Origin: Polaribacter cellanae
Lineage (GTDB): Bacteria; Bacteroidota; Bacteroidia; Flavobacteriales; Flavobacteriaceae
Length of the DNA: 64,000 nt
Direction of reading: 5' to 3'
NCBI RefSeq assembly: GCF_017569185.1
Contig: NZ_CP071869.1
Location: 3,338,001 to 3,402,000 of the forward strand
Positions 26,663 to 35,151 of the stretch are shown here, piece by piece; position 1 is the stretch's first letter; each line of letters begins with the position of its first letter. Below the pieces are notes generated by a model. It saw only the letters and a program-made list of their open reading frames with translations, had not been told where the DNA came from and did no database searches. Both the position numbers and the translations under genes were made by a program.

Positions 26663-27156
26663 TATTCATAAACCTTCTCGCCTTTTTTAAGCCATTTACT
26701 CCAATTCTTACTAAAAGCATGTACTTTTTCAGTGGGCTTTCCTAAAGTATCTACGACTTGAAAATTGGCGTTTTTCCATTCAAAAATTCCACCATATAAA
26801 TTGTAAACGTTGGTATAACCTTCTTTAATTAATTTATGCGCAACAGTTTCCGAGCGAATTCCTAAAGAACAATACACTACTATTTTAGCATCTTTGTCTT
26901 TTGGTAATTTGGGTAAGGTTTCTTTTAGACTAAAATCGTTATAACCAACACGAATTGCGTCTTTTAAATGACTAACGTTAAACTCTTTTTCTTCTCTTGC
27001 ATCTAATAAAATAGCTTTTGTTTTTGGTAAAGCCAACGTTTCTACAGACATATAAGGAACATTTCTTTTGTTCCATTTATTCAATAATTTATCTAATTTT
27101 TTTTGTGCAGAAACAGTGGAGGTAACTACTAAAAAAAGAATGAGTATTTTTTTCAT
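26662..27156 (-). CDS. Secreted rhodanese-like protein
   Basis: A 164-residue protein with signal peptide (VTSTVSAQ/KKLD) and one rhodanese domain (about 35-145): ILLDAREEKEF, catalytic loop VYCSLGIRSE with Cys96, and NVYNLYGGIFEW. Rhodaneses move sulfane sulfur, and arsenate-reductase relatives use the same fold. It is exported, so it works in the periplasm. It is third among the co-oriented genes downstream of the SusD gene, 62 bp after the metallophosphoesterase gene. A role in thiol or arsenic chemistry is possible but unproven. Confidence 0.9.
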   Translation of the reverse strand: MKKILILFLVVTSTVSAQKKLDKLLNKWNKRNVPYMSVETLALPKTKAILLDAREEKEFNVSHLKDAIRVGYNDFSLKETLPKLPKDKDAKIVVYCSLGIRSETVAHKLIKEGYTNVYNLYGGIFEWKNANFQVVDTLGKPTEKVHAFSKNWSKWLKKGEKVYE

Positions 27157-27173
27157 TTTGATTTGTTTATAAA

Positions 27174-27199
27174 GGTCTCGACTGCGCTCGACCAGACAT
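27174..27199. repeat. Short repeat with TCGACTGCGCTCGA core
   Basis: GGTCTCGACTGCGCTCGACC is a near-perfect inverted repeat between the rhodanese and metallophosphoesterase genes. The same TTTCGACTGCGCTCAAGG word appears at 34315-34336 upstream of the SusC gene. Confidence 0.65.
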
Positions 27200-27218
27200 T
27201 TTAATATAATTATTATTC

Positions 27219-28046
27219 TTACAACTGAATACCAAAACCTTGCAAACCAGTTTCTATAGGTGGTAAAATTTCTGTATTATCCCAAATTCCTGTAACAATT
27301 GTTCTCGAATATTCTTCAGGAAGCAAACCATTTTGCATTAATTTACTGGCTAATTTGTAATTGTATGCTAATGTTTTATGTGTAAAGTTAAAACTATTAT
27401 TGGAATCGTCTAAAATTACATACCAAACAGTTGGGTTTCCATCATTTGCTGGCATTCCAATAACTCCAGCATTCAACCAAAGTTTCTTTTTTTCTTGATG
27501 ATTGAAAGGCAAACCACAATGTCCGCCAATAATAACATTACTTTTTGTTGCTTTAAAATTGGGTTCTTTTATTGCCCAATCTGTAGATTTAAAAATAAAT
27601 TCGGATACATTAAAATAAGAACCATGCACAACAGTTACTCGTTTTTTTGCATATTCAAATGTAATATGATTGGGAATTGTTTTTAAAAAATCCAACGAAT
27701 TTTCAGATAATTTACTTTGCGCATAAGGATACCAAAGTTGAGAAAAACCATCACATCTAGAGCCTTCTCTAAAATCGCAACCACAGTCTGCTGCATTTTC
27801 TCGTAACTGAATTTCTACATTTCCAACAATGCTATGTACACCCCATAATTTTAATAATTGTACAGTTTCTTCTGGTTGTGCACAATAACCTACAATATCG
27901 CCAGTACAAATGCAGTTTTCTGGCGGAATATGTTCCTTTTCAGCAACTTGTTTTAAAGCTTCTAGCGCTTGTAAATTACTGTAAACTCCACCGAAAACAA
28001 GTGTTTTACCAGAGAGTTTGCCTAAATGTTTTATTTCTTGATCCAT
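27219..28046 (-). CDS. Metallophosphoesterase-family protein with degenerate metal site
   Basis: A 275-residue protein with the YfcE-like fold. Expected motifs are altered: the first block reads FGGVYSNLQAL where functional members have a D-x-H, the third reads VGNVEIQ instead of GNHD/E, and the last reads GGHCGLPF instead of GHTH. CTGDIVGYCAQP still has the GD pair, and VVHGSYF the HG. Several metal ligands are therefore missing, so phosphatase activity is doubtful. Cys-rich segments (CGCDF, SRCDG) are notable. I start at the ATG at 28046, which overlaps the symporter gene's end by 16 bases; an upstream in-frame start at 28100 would add 18 unrelated residues. It lies within the arsenosugar-type locus. 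Confidence 0.85.
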   Translation of the reverse strand: MDQEIKHLGKLSGKTLVFGGVYSNLQALEALKQVAEKEHIPPENCICTGDIVGYCAQPEETVQLLKLWGVHSIVGNVEIQLRENAADCGCDFREGSRCDGFSQLWYPYAQSKLSENSLDFLKTIPNHITFEYAKKRVTVVHGSYFNVSEFIFKSTDWAIKEPNFKATKSNVIIGGHCGLPFNHQEKKKLWLNAGVIGMPANDGNPTVWYVILDDSNNSFNFTHKTLAYNYKLASKLMQNGLLPEEYSRTIVTGIWDNTEILPPIETGLQGFGIQL

Positions 28047-29365
28047 TTTGGAATAAAATATAAAATGATACAACTTAAAATTCCCCAAAGATTTACCCAA
28101 AGTAAATCTGCATATTTTCCTTTTGTGAAAATTAACGATTCTGGAAATACGTTAAAAACTAATACCATTCCAAAAACCAAACCACAAACTACACTTGCAT
28201 AAAAACTAATTTTAGGTACTTTTACATTCCAAAAGATAAAAACGGGAGTTAATCCAATAACCATTGTTCCAGAAATGGTGGTTGCCGATAAAATTTCTGC
28301 GCCGAAAAACACGGGTAAAGTTCCTATAACAGCTACGATTATCATCGAAATTCTTCCAAAGGAAACTGTTTTTCCTAAACCTAAATCCACAGATAATAAT
28401 TTCGAAAATGAAGAGAATGTAGAATCTAATGTGGATGCTGCAGAGGTAATCATAATAAAATTAATTACTAATAAAATTACAACTCCCAAGGCTTTACCAA
28501 CTTCTACAGCTGCCTGTCCTTCCATTCCTTGAGATTGTGCATACACACCAATTATACTGAATAAAATAATACAAATTGCCCCCAAAATACTTGCCCATAA
28601 AAAACTTTTACGCGTTACTTTTGGAGAACTTATAAAACCTCTGTCTGTTAAAACAGGATCGTGAAAAGGGTAACTAAAGGATTGAATAATGGCAGCAAAA
28701 AAGAGGTTTAAACCCAGCTCAAAACTCCAAGTTCCAGAGGTAATTATTTCTTTTGTCGTAAATTCTTCCGCAGAAAAAATAGTCGATAAAATAATAATTA
28801 ACAAAACAGAAAATAAAACCATTTGAATTACATCTGTAAAAATAGAACTACTTAAACCACCCTTTAAAGCATAGCCTAAAGTTAAAATTGTAAACACAAG
28901 AATAGACCAGTAATAGGAAGCACTTTCTTGTTCACCAAAATAACTTCCAATAACCATGGTGTTGCTCCAAACTTCATTAAAAAGCCGAAAAGCAATTAAA
29001 ATAGAGAAAACAGCCATTGCTTTTTTTCCAAATCTGGAAGTTAAAAATTGATGAATACTCGTAAAACCACCTTTAACTCTTAATTGATAAATAATAATAC
29101 CAGCAACCGCAAATGAAAGGTAATAACCAGCGTAAGCAACTCCACCAACAATACCAAAAGACAACCCTAAATTGGCAGCGTTTGTAATGCTTTTTGCAAA
29201 AATCCAAGAAATGATTAAACTCCCAGTTAATACCAAAGTATTGGGTGCTTTTTTTTGGTTTACAGCTTTAAAAAACTGATCCGTTGTTTTTGCAAGTGGA
29301 GATAGAAAAAATAGTATCAAACTTGATGTTATAACTAAAATCCACTGATAATTTATTACTTCCAT
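28031..29365 (-). CDS. Sodium:solute symporter (SSS family)
   Basis: A 444-residue inner-membrane protein with about thirteen hydrophobic segments and the family hallmark SAASTLDSTFSSFSKLLSVD around residue 300, which contains the conserved Na2-site Ser/Thr residues. SSS members import sugars, amino acids, nucleosides or organic acids with Na+. It follows the SusD gene by 51 bp, so it can complete an import route: SusC/SusD across the outer membrane, then this symporter across the inner membrane. Its 3' end overlaps the metallophosphoesterase start by 16 bp. The substrate is unknown. Confidence 0.9.
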   Translation of the reverse strand: MEVINYQWILVITSSLILFFLSPLAKTTDQFFKAVNQKKAPNTLVLTGSLIISWIFAKSITNAANLGLSFGIVGGVAYAGYYLSFAVAGIIIYQLRVKGGFTSIHQFLTSRFGKKAMAVFSILIAFRLFNEVWSNTMVIGSYFGEQESASYYWSILVFTILTLGYALKGGLSSSIFTDVIQMVLFSVLLIIILSTIFSAEEFTTKEIITSGTWSFELGLNLFFAAIIQSFSYPFHDPVLTDRGFISSPKVTRKSFLWASILGAICIILFSIIGVYAQSQGMEGQAAVEVGKALGVVILLVINFIMITSAASTLDSTFSSFSKLLSVDLGLGKTVSFGRISMIIVAVIGTLPVFFGAEILSATTISGTMVIGLTPVFIFWNVKVPKISFYASVVCGLVFGMVLVFNVFPESLIFTKGKYADLLWVNLWGILSCIILYFIPKWIKK

Positions 29366-29374
29366 ATTTTTTAT

Positions 29375-29409
29375 GAAAGACCTTTCAAGTTTTTAAACCT
29401 TGAAGGGTC
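29375..29409. repeat. Imperfect palindrome (ACC..AAGGTTT type)
   Basis: AGACCTTTCAAG and CTTGAAGGGTCT flank an AT-rich centre between the SusD and symporter genes. It belongs with the palindromes at 4202-4232, 30938-30963 and 61839-61871. Confidence 0.65.
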
Positions 29410-29416
29410 TGTTTCT

Positions 29417-30856
29417 CTAATCGTTCCACCAAACTTTTACATCCAAACTATTTCCATTTGTTGCAGCTTCTGCAACTTTGTAATTTTCAGCATTTAATGC
29501 GCTTGCATCTGCAGGATAAGGCATTCTTACAGGAATTAATCCATTATTTAAACTTGCAGCAACATTTTTTAAAGCAGGAAATCCTGTTCTTCTATATTCA
29601 ATCCAACTTTCGTAACCGTTAATTGTATTTGCAATCCATTTTTGCGTGATAATTTGCTCTAAAGGAGTTTTTCCTACAGCGTTTAAATTGGCATTTTCAG
29701 CCAAATAAGTGGCAGGTAAATCTGTGTTCCAATATTCAAAAGCCAAAGTAACTCCATTATTATATAAAGTTTCCACATTTGTGGTAATCAATCCTTTTTG
29801 CGCAGCTTCTGCTAATAAGAAACTCGTTTCCCAAGCTGTCATAAAATTTGCGTCTAAAGTAGAGGTGTCTTCTCTAAATATTTTACCAACTAAGGAATAG
29901 TCATTTGGAGATGGAGTAGTGGTAGAGGCGTTAATTCCGTTAATTAAACCGTTAAATTCGTTAGAATTAGAGTTTTTAAATGGTTGATAAAAAGCACCAA
30001 CTCTATTGTCATCTAAATCAGTAAAAATTTCTTCAGCAGTTTTAGACATGACAAAATTGGTAAAGTCTCCATTTCTTAATTGTGCAAACCTAAAACTATT
30101 TGGAGCCGTATTTGTAAAATCGAAAGTCGCGTTTTCGCTATTATTTTTGATGTAATTTCCTGCTGTAAAAATAGTTTGTAACTGATTGGAAACATCAACT
30201 TTACCAGAAATACGCATTAAATATTTAATTTTTAAAGAATTTGCAAAACGTATCCAAGCCTCTAAATCTCCATTAAATAAAATATCTCCTTCCAAAGGAA
30301 TTGTAGCAGTATATGCATTTACAGCAGCGATTCCTTTATCTAAATTATCTAAAATTCCTTTTTCTTTTTGATAAATGGCCGACTGTAAATCGTATTTAGG
30401 AGTTACAGTTCCATCCACACCATTAAAAGCTTCAAAATAAGGAACATCGCCAAAAATATCTGTCAATGCTGCAGCCATATATGCTTTTAAAATTAAAGCT
30501 GGGCCTTCATAAACAGCGAAAGCAGGTGTTTCTCGAGATTTTTTTAATAGAATTTCATTATCACGTAAATTCGTAAAAAATATCGGCCAAGGATTTCCAC
30601 CCAATTGCGGACTTTTTAAATCGTGTCTGTCAAATAAGTTGAAATCTAAAAGTGCATAATGTTGCGAAAGTAAGTTTCCTGCAGCAAATCCTTCGTAACT
30701 CATTTGTTCGCCATAATCGTAGATAACCTGTCTTAAAAGAAGACTTGGTTGTACAGAAACTGGTGAGTCTTGGTTTGTATTAATTTCCTCAAAACCTTTG
30801 GTGCAACTTGCAAACATACTTGCAAAAATTGCGATGGTATATATAATTTTTTTCAT
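29417..30856 (-). CDS. SusD/RagB-like outer membrane lipoprotein
   Basis: A 479-residue lipoprotein (signal ending MFASC, Cys18) of the SusD-like type, with the TKGFEEINTNQDSP start, TPR-like helices (AVYEGPALILKAYMAAALTDIFGDVPY) and a C-terminal NGYESWIEYRRTGFPAL segment. SusD proteins cap their SusC partner at the cell surface and deliver ligands to it. It is encoded 158 bp downstream of the SusC gene. Most characterised pairs import glycans, but no glycoside hydrolase is encoded in this locus, so the ligand may be a nucleoside-like or organoarsenic compound. Confidence 0.93.
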   Translation of the reverse strand: MKKIIYTIAIFASMFASCTKGFEEINTNQDSPVSVQPSLLLRQVIYDYGEQMSYEGFAAGNLLSQHYALLDFNLFDRHDLKSPQLGGNPWPIFFTNLRDNEILLKKSRETPAFAVYEGPALILKAYMAAALTDIFGDVPYFEAFNGVDGTVTPKYDLQSAIYQKEKGILDNLDKGIAAVNAYTATIPLEGDILFNGDLEAWIRFANSLKIKYLMRISGKVDVSNQLQTIFTAGNYIKNNSENATFDFTNTAPNSFRFAQLRNGDFTNFVMSKTAEEIFTDLDDNRVGAFYQPFKNSNSNEFNGLINGINASTTTPSPNDYSLVGKIFREDTSTLDANFMTAWETSFLLAEAAQKGLITTNVETLYNNGVTLAFEYWNTDLPATYLAENANLNAVGKTPLEQIITQKWIANTINGYESWIEYRRTGFPALKNVAASLNNGLIPVRMPYPADASALNAENYKVAEAATNGNSLDVKVWWND

Positions 30857-30875
30857 TTTTTTATGTTTTCCTGCA

Positions 30876-31018
30876 AGGTTTTCGTGCTGAATTTAGTTCA
30901 GTATTAAAAAACTTGTAGTTGTTACTGTCTTTCTTCTCCTGCAAGGTTTTTAAACCTTGTAGGTATCTGTTTTATCTTTCAAACGTACAAGGGGAATCGA
31001 AAATACCTTGCAGGTTAA
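30876..31018. repeat. Palindromic repeats between the susC-like and susD-like genes
   Basis: CCTGCAAGGTTT (30938-30949) and AAACCTTGTAGG (30952-30963) form a hairpin. ACCTTGCAGG recurs at 31003-31013, next to the SusC stop, and CTGCAAGGTT at 30872-30881. GTGCTGAATTTAGTTCAGTA (30884-30903) is a second imperfect inverted repeat, resembling 37889-37909. Hairpins here could set the SusC to SusD expression ratio. Confidence 0.6.
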
Positions 31019-34000
31019 AAATTAAAACCTAATTTAAATCCTAAACTTCTACTGGTAGCGTAACTCATATCTTCTACACCACTTACAAAACCATTTCCTT
31101 GAACCGCCAATTGTTCTGGGTCGAAATGAGGGTTTTCTGTAATTACAAATAAATTATTTCCAATAATTGAAAGGTTTAAAGAGGAAGCTTCTTTCAAGCC
31201 TAAAAAGCCTTCTTTTAAGTCTAATTTATAACCAATTGAAAACTGACGTAATTTTAAATAAGAAGCGTCATATACATTGTTTTCTTCATGATTTCTGTCG
31301 TAAAATTGTCTGTAATAACTTTCTGCTCCAATAGCTACTGTATTGGGTTGCCCAGTATTTACATTCACACCTTGGGCTACAATTCCTGCATCTGGTCTAA
31401 AAGCGGTTTCTGCTAATTGGCCACCAACATTTCCTAAAGCACGCGTTCTAGATACAATTTCTCCACCTTGTCTCCAATCGAATAAAAAACTTGCATTCCA
31501 ATTTTTATATCGGAAATTATTGTTCCATCCCAACGTAAAATCTGGATTGTAATTTCCAATTTTCTTTAAAGTGTTATCAGCAATATAAGTTCCATCATCA
31601 TTTATTAAAAAATCACCATTTTCGTTTTTTCGATAGCCAGTTCCATACATATCACCAATTCTGCCACCTTCTTCTACTTGAAAATATACAGTTTGGTTTG
31701 CGCTGTCGTAAATTCTACTATATGCCAAAGTTAAACGACCATCTTTTTGTGGTAAATTTCTAATAACAGACCTGTTTGTTGCAAAATTGAAAGTAGTGTT
31801 CCATCTAAAATTTTCATTTCTAATTGGAGTTCCTCCTAAAATAACTTCGAAACCAGTTGTATTTACTTCTCCACCATTTACAACTTGCTGATTAAATCCT
31901 GATGAAATGGCAATTGGCAAAGAAATAATTTGATCTTTAGTTGTGGAATTATAATACGTAAAATCTACATTCAAACGATCTTTAAAGAAGCGTAAATCTG
32001 CTCCAACTTCATAAGAAGTGGTAGTTTCTGGTTTTAAATTGGCATTCGGAATAAAATCTTGATTACTAAATGTTGGTTGTCCATTAAATGCAGTTTTCGA
32101 TACAAAAGCTCCAGAGGTTTGATATGGATTTGTATCATTACCAACCTGTGCAACACTTGCTCTTAATTTCGCAAAAGAAATATATTTAGGCAATTCTGTT
32201 GCGTTCGATAAAATAAAACTTGTAGAAACAGATGGATAAAAGAAAGAAACACCATCCACAGAAAAAGGAGTCGCCAAGGCACTCGACCAATCGTTTCTTC
32301 CAGTAATATCTACATATAAATAATCTTTGTACCCAAATTTTGCAATTCCGTATAAAGAGTTGATTCGTTTTTTAGAATTAAATTGAAAAAACTCAACAGG
32401 TGAAGCAGCATTGTTTAAACTAAAAATACCAGGTTGTGCTAAATTAGTCGTTTGTGCTTGTTTTGTGGATGCAGTTTGGTCTAATCTATTTCCTCCAAAA
32501 GAAACATCAAAAGAAAAATCGCCAAAATTATCTGTATAATTTAGTAAAAAATCTGTGTTTATTTCTCTGTAAAAAACATCGTGTTCTGCATAGGCTCCGT
32601 TTGCGAAACGGTTTGAGCTAAAATTACGATTAAATTGTCTTTTTTCGGAGGAATAATCCATTCCAGAGCGAAAAGAAACACTTAATTTATCGGTAAATTT
32701 ATGATGTACAGCAATATTTCCAAAAACACGATCTCTATTAAAAGAGTTGGTGTTTTCATTTAAAATGAAAAAAGGATTGTCGAAATACCTATAGTTGAAA
32801 TTATATTGCTGCACTCCTTCCAAACCAGGTTGCCAATAATCTCTTAAACTATCGATGTTTAAAGATCTTGGTCCCCAAGCTACTAAAGAATAATTTACAT
32901 TTTCACTTCCATAACCATTTGAAGGTCTATTATCGCTACTTGAATTTACATAATTTATGGTAGATGTAATTCGTGTTTTTTCTGTCGGATTAAAATTCGC
33001 TTTTAAAGCCACAGTTTTACGTTTTAAATTAACTCCAGGAATAATAGATTCGCTATCTAAATCTGTAAAAGACAACCTGTAAGAACCTCTCTCGAAATTA
33101 TCATTTATAGAAATATTATTAATGGTTGTAACTCCAGTTCTATAAAAATCTTTTAAATTATCTGGGTTCGATTTGAATAAAGTTGGCGTAATTGCATTGC
33201 CACTATATAAAGAAGTATCTCCACCTCGAACTATAGTTCCATTGGGTAAAGTTACAGGAGAATCGAATTGAGGAACTAAAATTCCAGCATCTAATTTTGG
33301 TCCCCAAGAATACGAAATTACATCGTTAATTCCTCCTCCAAGTCCATTTCCATAAGCGAATTTACCACCATTTCCCTGTCCATATTCATTTTGAAATTCT
33401 GGTAAACGAAATGCTGAATCTAAAGTTACAGAAGAATTAATGCTAATTCCCAAGCCTTTTTTCTTGCTTCCATCTTTTGTATTAATTACAATAACGCCGT
33501 TAGAAGCTCTTGTTCCATACAAAGCAGCAGCACTTGGCCCTTTTAAAACAGTTACAGATGCTATATCATCTGGATTTACTTCCATAGCGCCGTTTCCAAA
33601 ATCTATTTCTTGAAAACCTGTAGCAGATTCATCTGTAAAGTTAAAAACTGTATTATTGTTAATTGGTGTTCCATCTACAATAAAAAGTGGATTATTATTC
33701 GAAAAAGAAGCTTCTCCACGAATGGTAATTTTAGATGAAGAACCAACGCCAGTTGCACCTTGTGAAATCGTTACACCTGCTAATTTTCCGGATAAATTAT
33801 CTAAAAAATTGGCTGTTTTAACTTCTGCTAATTCTGCTGATTTTAATTCTTGAACTACATATCCTAATTCTTTGGTTTTTCTGTTTAAACCCAAAGCTGT
33901 CACTACGATTTCATTCAAATCGGTTTCGTCTTCCTCTAAAGAAATATTGATGTTAATTCGATTACCAACCGTAATTTTTTGAGTTTTATAACCTAAGTAA

Positions 34001-34209
34001 GAAAAAGTTAAAATATCTGAAGTTGAAGCTACATTTATAGAATAATTTCCATTTTCGTCTGTAGTTGTTCCATTTCCTTGTTCATTGGAAACACTTACGA
34101 CTGGTAGTTTTTCTCCAGAATTTTTATCGGTAACTGTTCCTGTAATTTTAGTTTGTGCAAAATTTATGCTCACGAATAGCATAAAAATCCACATAAAAAT
34201 ATGTTTCAT
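31015..34209 (-). CDS. SusC/RagA-family TonB-dependent outer membrane transporter
   Basis: A 1064-residue receptor. The signal peptide (SINFAQ) is followed by a CarboxypepD_reg-like domain (about 20-100: ITGTVTDKNSGEKLPVVSV, LTFSYLGYKTQKI), the TonB plug (about 110-235: NLSGKLAGVTISQG, LFIVDGTPINN, SVTVLKGPSAAALYGTRASNG) and a 22-strand barrel ending SLGFKLGFNF. It transports ligands across the outer membrane with TonB energy. It forms a pair with the SusD-like lipoprotein downstream. It sits between the two DUF2064 glycosyltransferase-family genes of the arsenosugar-type locus, 163 bp downstream of the second one. Confidence 0.95.
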   Translation of the reverse strand: MKHIFMWIFMLFVSINFAQTKITGTVTDKNSGEKLPVVSVSNEQGNGTTTDENGNYSINVASTSDILTFSYLGYKTQKITVGNRININISLEEDETDLNEIVVTALGLNRKTKELGYVVQELKSAELAEVKTANFLDNLSGKLAGVTISQGATGVGSSSKITIRGEASFSNNNPLFIVDGTPINNNTVFNFTDESATGFQEIDFGNGAMEVNPDDIASVTVLKGPSAAALYGTRASNGVIVINTKDGSKKKGLGISINSSVTLDSAFRLPEFQNEYGQGNGGKFAYGNGLGGGINDVISYSWGPKLDAGILVPQFDSPVTLPNGTIVRGGDTSLYSGNAITPTLFKSNPDNLKDFYRTGVTTINNISINDNFERGSYRLSFTDLDSESIIPGVNLKRKTVALKANFNPTEKTRITSTINYVNSSSDNRPSNGYGSENVNYSLVAWGPRSLNIDSLRDYWQPGLEGVQQYNFNYRYFDNPFFILNENTNSFNRDRVFGNIAVHHKFTDKLSVSFRSGMDYSSEKRQFNRNFSSNRFANGAYAEHDVFYREINTDFLLNYTDNFGDFSFDVSFGGNRLDQTASTKQAQTTNLAQPGIFSLNNAASPVEFFQFNSKKRINSLYGIAKFGYKDYLYVDITGRNDWSSALATPFSVDGVSFFYPSVSTSFILSNATELPKYISFAKLRASVAQVGNDTNPYQTSGAFVSKTAFNGQPTFSNQDFIPNANLKPETTTSYEVGADLRFFKDRLNVDFTYYNSTTKDQIISLPIAISSGFNQQVVNGGEVNTTGFEVILGGTPIRNENFRWNTTFNFATNRSVIRNLPQKDGRLTLAYSRIYDSANQTVYFQVEEGGRIGDMYGTGYRKNENGDFLINDDGTYIADNTLKKIGNYNPDFTLGWNNNFRYKNWNASFLFDWRQGGEIVSRTRALGNVGGQLAETAFRPDAGIVAQGVNVNTGQPNTVAIGAESYYRQFYDRNHEENNVYDASYLKLRQFSIGYKLDLKEGFLGLKEASSLNLSIIGNNLFVITENPHFDPEQLAVQGNGFVSGVEDMSYATSRSLGFKLGFNF

Positions 34210-34255
34210 TTAGTAATTTTTGTGTAAAATTTAATTTTTAAGAGATTGTCTGTTA

Positions 34256-34340
34256 GAGCCTTTCGACTCCGCCCAAGATAAACTCAAGTCGAGTACTATT
34301 TTTAATATCTATAGCCTTTCGACTGCGCTCAAGGAGACAC
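34256..34340. repeat. Intergenic repeat pair upstream of susC-like gene
   Basis: AGCCTTTCGACTCCGCCCAA (34258-34277) and AGCCTTTCGACTGCGCTCAA (34312-34331) are direct near-copies, with AAGTCGAGTACT between them. The unit is a common flavobacterial intergenic repeat. It lies in the likely leader of the SusC-like gene. Confidence 0.65.
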
Positions 34341-34372
34341 AATATATTTAAAATAAAAAGGTGAATGGCTAT

Positions 34373-35050
34373 TTATGCAAAAATAACAGGCGAACCTTTG
34401 TTGAAGTTTGGGGAATAAAAAACCTTTTTTATGTTGAAAAAAGGAGCAAAAACAAATGATTTTAGAGGATTGATGCATCTTTTTAAAAGATGTAAAATTG
34501 AAGCTGAAAGCTTTTTAAAACTATTGATAATCAATTGAATATCTTCTAATTGATCAATATCATTTAAGATTTCTAAAAAAGTAATTTCTAAATTTTTAGA
34601 TTTTGAAATTGTGGCAATACATTTCTGTAATCGACTGGTTTGCCAAGGTAATTTTAAAAACGTTTTTTTATTAAAATGTTCTTTTTTAATTCCCATTAAA
34701 TAAAAACCACCATCTTTAGAAGGACCTAAAACCAAATCTTTAGAAGATAAATTGGTTTCAGTTTCTAATAAATGACGTACTTTTAGGTGAGGTGTGTCAT
34801 TACCAATAGTAATTATAGTATCGAATCCTCTATTAAACAGGGTTTCTATGGCATTTGAAAAACGTTCACCAAAATTGTTTCCTATTTGTTCTTTTTCAGA
34901 AAAAAGAAAATGTTCAATTCCAGATTTTTCTACCGTTTTTAAAGTTTGATTATTCAACGCAGAAAAAACTTCAGAAGAAAGAAACGATTTTCTTTCCGCT
35001 TCTTTTTCAGCAGAATTTGCAAAAATTAATATGGCAGTTTTTTTAATCAT
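34373..35050 (-). CDS. Divergent DUF2064 (TIGR04282-like) glycosyltransferase paralogue
   Basis: A 225-residue relative of the protein at 25853-26467. Shared blocks are IGNNFGERFSNAIETLFNRG, TIITIGNDTPHL and LVLGPSKDGGFYLMG. The N-terminal nucleotide-binding block differs: ILIFANSAEKEAERKSFLSS lacks the TRxPxxGxxKTRLA consensus seen in the other copy. A 40-residue basic C-terminal tail (LLKRCINPLKSF and beyond) is extra. It may be inactive, or use another donor, or act as a partner of the canonical copy. It starts 102 bp after the arsS-like gene. Confidence 0.85.
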   Translation of the reverse strand: MIKKTAILIFANSAEKEAERKSFLSSEVFSALNNQTLKTVEKSGIEHFLFSEKEQIGNNFGERFSNAIETLFNRGFDTIITIGNDTPHLKVRHLLETETNLSSKDLVLGPSKDGGFYLMGIKKEHFNKKTFLKLPWQTSRLQKCIATISKSKNLEITFLEILNDIDQLEDIQLIINSFKKLSASILHLLKRCINPLKSFVFAPFFNIKKVFYSPNFNKGSPVIFA

Positions 35051-35114
35051 TTATTTATGCAAGTGATTAATCCTTTGTATCTATTAAAATTTTTGTTTTC
35101 AAAATAACTCAACT

Positions 35115-35150
35115 TTCCCCTTTGGGGAAATGTCCAAAGGACAAAGGGGA
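35115..35150. repeat. Double palindrome of the CCCTTTGGG family
   Basis: TTTCCCCTTTGGGGAAA is followed at once by TGTCCAAAGGACA and then AAGGGGA. It sits directly against the stop codon of the arsS-like gene (35152-35154, minus strand) and may serve as its 3' hairpin. It is related in pattern to 1691-1717 and the dcw-region copies. Confidence 0.7.
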
Positions 35151-35151
35151 T

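Noticed and set aside
29417..34209. SusC/SusD pair as part of a polysaccharide utilisation locus
   Set aside because: No glycoside hydrolase, polysaccharide lyase, sulfatase or hybrid two-component sensor is encoded beside it; the GH113-like gene is about 15 kb away on the other strand.
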